Below, one piece after another: positions 60,933-64,000 of a DNA stretch of 64,000 nt. This DNA is from Thermoleophilaceae bacterium. Lineage in GTDB: Bacteria > Actinomycetota > Thermoleophilia > Solirubrobacterales > Thermoleophilaceae. Each line of letters opens with the position of its first letter. Position 1 is the first letter of the stretch. The notes beneath the pieces were generated by a model. That model saw nothing but the letters and a program-made list of their open reading frames with translations, was not told the origin of the DNA and did no database searches. The position numbers and the translations under genes were made by a program. Location: positions 62,001-126,000 of the forward strand of contig JBBDYQ010000010.1 in assembly GCA_040901445.1 (NCBI GenBank), written 5' to 3'.

Positions 60933-62369
60933 TCACGCGGGCAGGACGGGCAGCTCTTCCAGCGCGAACTTGCCGTTCGCGCCGTCCGTGCGCTCGAGCG
61001 GGTAGTCACCCGAGAAACAGGCGTCGCAGTGCGTCTCGCGGGTGGAGCGGATGGCCTCGTACACGCCCTCGAGGGAGAGGTAGGCGAGCGAGTCGCAGCC
61101 GAGCTCGGTGGCGATCTCCTCCACGGTGCGCCCGTGGGCCACCATCTCCTCCGAGGTGGACATGTCCACCCCGTAGTGGCAGGGATGGCGGATGGGCGGC
61201 GCCGTGATGCGCATGTGCACCTCGGCCGCCCCCGCGTCGCGCAGCATCTTCACGATCTGGCGGGTGGTGTTGCCGCGCACGATCGAGTCGTCCACCACCA
61301 CGAGCCGCTTGCCGCGCACCACCTCGGGCAGCGGGTTGAACTTCATCCGCAGGCCGTGCTTGCGCAGCTCCTGGCCGGGCTGGATGAACGTGCGCGCCAC
61401 GTAGCGGTTCTTGATCAGGCCGTCGTCGCGGTTGATGCCCGACGCCTTGGCGAACCCCGCCGCGCCCGGGTTGCCCGAGTCCGGCACGGCGATGACGACA
61501 TCTGCCTCCAGCGGATGCTCGCGCCAGAGGATCTCGCCCATCTTGCGCCGCGACACCTGCGTGCGGTTGCCCTCGAGCAGCGAGTCGGGGCGGGCGAAGT
61601 AGATGTGCTCGAAGACGCAGAACGCACGCCGTTGCCCCTCGACCACCTGGCGCACCTCCATGCCGCGCTCGCCGATCGAGACCAGCTCGCCGGGCTGCAC
61701 CTCGCGCAGGAACTTGGCGCCGATGATGTCGAACGCGCAGCTCTCGGACGCCACGCAGTAGCGGTCGCCGAGCTGGCCGAGCGCGAGCGGCCGCAGCCCC
61801 GCGCCGTCACGGAACGCCACCACCGAGTCGCGCGTCATGACGACCGTGGAGAACGCGCCCTCCAGCCGCGGCATGACGTCCGCGATGGCGTCCTCCACGT
61901 GCTCGGCCTCGTGGGTGGAGAGCAGCGCGGCGATGATCTCCGAGTCCGAGGTGGAGCGGAACTGCACGCCGCGGTCCGAGAGCTCGGCATGAAGCTCGAC
62001 GGCGTTGATGAGGTTGCCGTTGTGCGCAAGCGCGATCTCGCGCTTGTCCGAGCGATAGACCGGCTGGGCGTTCTCCCACGCCGACGACCCGGTGGTGGAG
62101 TAGCGCACGTGACCCAGGGCCATGTTGCCCACCAGCCCGCGCAGGCTGGCCTCGCTGAACACCTGGGAGACCAGGCCGAGGTCGCGCAGCGTGGTGATGT
62201 GGCCCGACTCGCAGGTGGCGATGCCGGCCGACTCCTGACCGCGGTGCTGGAGCGCGAACAGCGCGAAGTAGGCGAGGCGGGCGACGTCCGATTCCGGCGC
62301 GTAGACGCCGAAGACGCCGCACTCGTCGCGCGGGCCGTCGCGCTCGGGGAGTGCCTCCTGAGGAGTCAT
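60933..62369 (-). CDS. purF: Amidophosphoribosyltransferase
   Basis: PurF makes phosphoribosylamine from PRPP and glutamine. The 478-aa protein has a short propeptide before the likely catalytic Cys17 (RDECGVFGVYAP), the glutaminase domain (YFALFALQHRGQESAGIA, LALAHNGNLINA-like, STSDSEIIAALL) and the PRTase domain with VVVDDSIVRGNTTRQIVKML. Cys-containing segments (THCDACFSGDYPLE) near the C-terminus fit an Fe-S-type PurF as in Bacillus. ATG 62369 overlaps the purL stop. Confidence 0.96.
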   Translation of the reverse strand: MTPQEALPERDGPRDECGVFGVYAPESDVARLAYFALFALQHRGQESAGIATCESGHITTLRDLGLVSQVFSEASLRGLVGNMALGHVRYSTTGSSAWENAQPVYRSDKREIALAHNGNLINAVELHAELSDRGVQFRSTSDSEIIAALLSTHEAEHVEDAIADVMPRLEGAFSTVVMTRDSVVAFRDGAGLRPLALGQLGDRYCVASESCAFDIIGAKFLREVQPGELVSIGERGMEVRQVVEGQRRAFCVFEHIYFARPDSLLEGNRTQVSRRKMGEILWREHPLEADVVIAVPDSGNPGAAGFAKASGINRDDGLIKNRYVARTFIQPGQELRKHGLRMKFNPLPEVVRGKRLVVVDDSIVRGNTTRQIVKMLRDAGAAEVHMRITAPPIRHPCHYGVDMSTSEEMVAHGRTVEEIATELGCDSLAYLSLEGVYEAIRSTRETHCDACFSGDYPLERTDGANGKFALEELPVLPA

Positions 62370-64000
62370 GAGAACCGGTCGGGGATCCCGCGCTCGTGCG
62401 CGTTCCTGAGGTCTCCGACCGACAGGGAGAGCGTAGCAGCGGAAGCCGCCATCTCCAGCGTCTCGCCGCCGACCTCGCCGAGCCTCTGCACGGACACCCC
62501 AACGATCGCGTCGACCGCCTCCGCCGGGCCCGAGACGACCCAGCCGCCGGGCCCCTCCCCGAAGAGGAGCAGGCGCGAAAGGGCCGGGTACGAGGCCGCC
62601 TCGACGTCCGAGTCGCTGGGCTTCCACGCGACCGATGCTCCGATCCCACCGGCGATGCAGCACTCGGCGAGTGTGCATGCCAGCCCACCTCCCGAGATGT
62701 CGTGGACGGAGGCAAGCGTGCCCGCCCGGACGGTTTCGCGGACCGCCGCAAGCGCTGCCGCGTGCGCTTGAAGGTCCACCTGCGGCAGACCGTGCGCCAG
62801 CTCGCCGTTGAGCTTGTGCCACTCGGAGCCTTGGACGTAGGGCTCGAACGGGCCCACCAGCGCTATGACGTGCCCCTCCTCCCGGAAGGCGCTGCCCGGC
62901 ACCGTCTCCGGGTCTGGCAGCTTGCCGACCATCCCGACGATGGGCGTGGGGTAGATCGGGCCGCCGCCGCCCTCGTTGTAGAGCGAGACGTTGCCACCCA
63001 CCACCGGGACGTCGAGCGCGCGGCAGGCGTCGGCCAGGCCCGCCACCGCGCGCTCGAGCTGCCACGCGATGTGCGGCTTCTCCGGGTTGCCGAAGTTCAG
63101 GCAGTTGGTGAGGCCCAACGGCTCGGCGCCCGCGCAGGCGAGATTGGCGGCGCACTCCAGGACCGCCTCGACCGCGCCGGCGTAGGGGTCGCACGCCACC
63201 CGCCGGCCGTTGCCGTCGATGGAGACCGCGATGGCGCCCGTGCCGCCGTCGTGGGCGAGGGAGAGCACCGCGGCGTCGGCCGTGGCGGACTGGACGGAGC
63301 GGCCGCCCTCCACGCGCCGGCGCACCGTGCGCGACCCGACGAGCGTGTCGTACTGCTCGAAGGCCCAGCTCTTGCCGGCCAGGTTGGGCGAATGCAGCAG
63401 CCCGAGCAGCGTCTCCTCCGGGGACGCGTCCGCGGAGAGCGCCCGCGGCGGAGGGGGATATAGCGGAGCCTCCGGCGGGGCGGGCTCGAGGTCGTAGAGC
63501 GGGCACTCGTCCACGAGCGCGACCACCGGCATGTCGCCCACGAGCTCGTCGCCGTCGAACACGCGCATCCGCCGCGTGTCGGTGACCTCGCCGATAGCCG
63601 TGGCGCGCACGTCCCACTTGTCGCAGACGGCGAGCACCTCTTCGAGCCGCTCGGGCTCGACCACGCACAGCATCCGCTCCTGCGACTCCGAGACCATCAC
63701 CTCGAACGGCTCCATGTCGGCCTCGCGCAGCGGCACCCGGGACACGTCGATGTCGATGCCCACCCCGCCCTTGGACGCCATCTCCGACGAGCTCGACGTG
63801 AGCCCGGCGGCGCCGAGGTCCTGCAGCGATGCCAGCAGCCCGCGGTCCAGCAGCTCCAGCGAGCACTCGAGCAGCTTCTTCTCCTCGAAGGGATCCCCGA
63901 TCTGGACGGTGGGGCGCTTGTCGGCGTCGTCCTCCCCGAGCTCAGCGCTGGCGAGCACCGACGCGCCGCCGATGCCGTCGCGGCCCGTGAGCGCGCCGAA
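62366..64000 (-). CDS. purL: Phosphoribosylformylglycinamidine synthase subunit PurL (5' end outside window)
   Basis: The last 544 residues of the small-type PurL (FGAM synthase II) are present; the start lies beyond base 64000. Features are LTGRDGIGGASVLASAELG, SLQDLGAAGLTSSSSEMASK, ANLACAGAEPLGLTNCLNFG, PVVGGNVSLYNEGGGGPIYP and SVHDISGGGLACTLAECCIA, which match the two AIRS-like halves. This form needs separate PurS and PurQ subunits, presumably encoded just outside the window. It overlaps purF by ATGA. Confidence 0.95.
   Translation of the reverse strand, partial: FGALTGRDGIGGASVLASAELGEDDADKRPTVQIGDPFEEKKLLECSLELLDRGLLASLQDLGAAGLTSSSSEMASKGGVGIDIDVSRVPLREADMEPFEVMVSESQERMLCVVEPERLEEVLAVCDKWDVRATAIGEVTDTRRMRVFDGDELVGDMPVVALVDECPLYDLEPAPPEAPLYPPPPRALSADASPEETLLGLLHSPNLAGKSWAFEQYDTLVGSRTVRRRVEGGRSVQSATADAAVLSLAHDGGTGAIAVSIDGNGRRVACDPYAGAVEAVLECAANLACAGAEPLGLTNCLNFGNPEKPHIAWQLERAVAGLADACRALDVPVVGGNVSLYNEGGGGPIYPTPIVGMVGKLPDPETVPGSAFREEGHVIALVGPFEPYVQGSEWHKLNGELAHGLPQVDLQAHAAALAAVRETVRAGTLASVHDISGGGLACTLAECCIAGGIGASVAWKPSDSDVEAASYPALSRLLLFGEGPGGWVVSGPAEAVDAIVGVSVQRLGEVGGETLEMAASAATLSLSVGDLRNAHERGIPDRFS

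Noticed and set aside
62366-64000. Purine riboswitch or attenuator ahead of the pur genes
   Set aside because: The start of the purine cluster lies outside the window, and no riboswitch-like element was recognised in the internal gaps.

Overview
The window is very GC-rich, with frequent GTG starts and dense 4-nt ATGA/GTGA overlaps. It carries a NucS-type mismatch endonuclease, an actinobacterial-type E2-E1 fusion for 2-oxoglutarate oxidation and 11-nt PHO-box direct repeats of the Streptomyces type. This points to a chromosome of an Actinomycetota member. The class Thermoleophilia (Solirubrobacterales-like) is my best guess, but that is inference from gene content, not a database result.

Layout. 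0-15 kb is ordinary chromosome: the 3' part of moaA, two small unknowns, metF, a ribbon-helix-helix/RelE-type toxin-antitoxin pair with a palindromic operator, a secreted PI-PLC-like protein, a metallo-beta-lactamase-fold hydrolase overlapping an alkyl-DHAP-synthase-like flavoprotein, a 1428-residue lipoyl2-PSBD-E2-E1 2-oxoglutarate dehydrogenase fusion, a secreted beta-propeller, an SDR and an M19 dipeptidase. 15.3-28.2 kb is a genomic island. It is bounded by a 45-bp direct repeat: a displaced 3' half of tRNA-Asp on the left and the intact tRNA-Asp(GTC) on the right. It contains a decayed IS630-type element, a nuclease-TPR protein that may be a defence gene, an excisionase-like HTH, a serine-recombinase C-terminal fragment, an HNH nuclease, a complete IS3-type element with terminal inverted repeats and a GGG target duplication, a DUF433-PIN toxin-antitoxin pair and several secreted or unknown proteins. 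No integrase was found.

28-34 kb holds a membrane/cupredoxin-like cluster, a DrrAB-type ABC exporter whose ATPase gene is frameshifted, and an OmpR-family response regulator. 33.6-42.3 kb is a phosphate/polyphosphate block on the plus strand: an orphan winged-helix regulator, pstSCAB, phoU, ppx, two half-size CHAD proteins and ppk1. Almost every junction overlaps, and PHO-box-like repeats lie ahead of it. 42-50 kb holds a PAS-GGDEF-EAL protein, secreted and ATP-grasp proteins, a methyltransferase, nucS, small membrane proteins and greA.

50.04-50.95 kb is a second tRNA-bounded insertion. A 45-bp copy of the 3' half of tRNA-Val(TAC) and the intact tRNA enclose only about 0.86 kb with one small membrane-protein gene. 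The two tRNA insertions share orientation, repeat length and end point near the anticodon loop. 51-57 kb contains secreted propeller/LVIVD and CHRD proteins, an anti-sigma-like HATPase, tRNA-Glu and tRNA-Lys, and a DUF892 protein with a histone-like basic tail. 56.8-64 kb is a minus-strand purine cluster, purL(partial)-purF-recQ-purN-purH, with recQ embedded in it.

Functionally, the best-resolved system is the phosphate block: uptake by Pst, control by PhoU and OmpR-type regulators, and storage or mobilisation of polyphosphate by Ppk and Ppx with CHAD proteins alongside. The most novel-looking material is the tRNA-Asp island with its nuclease-TPR gene and the miniature tRNA-Val cassette.
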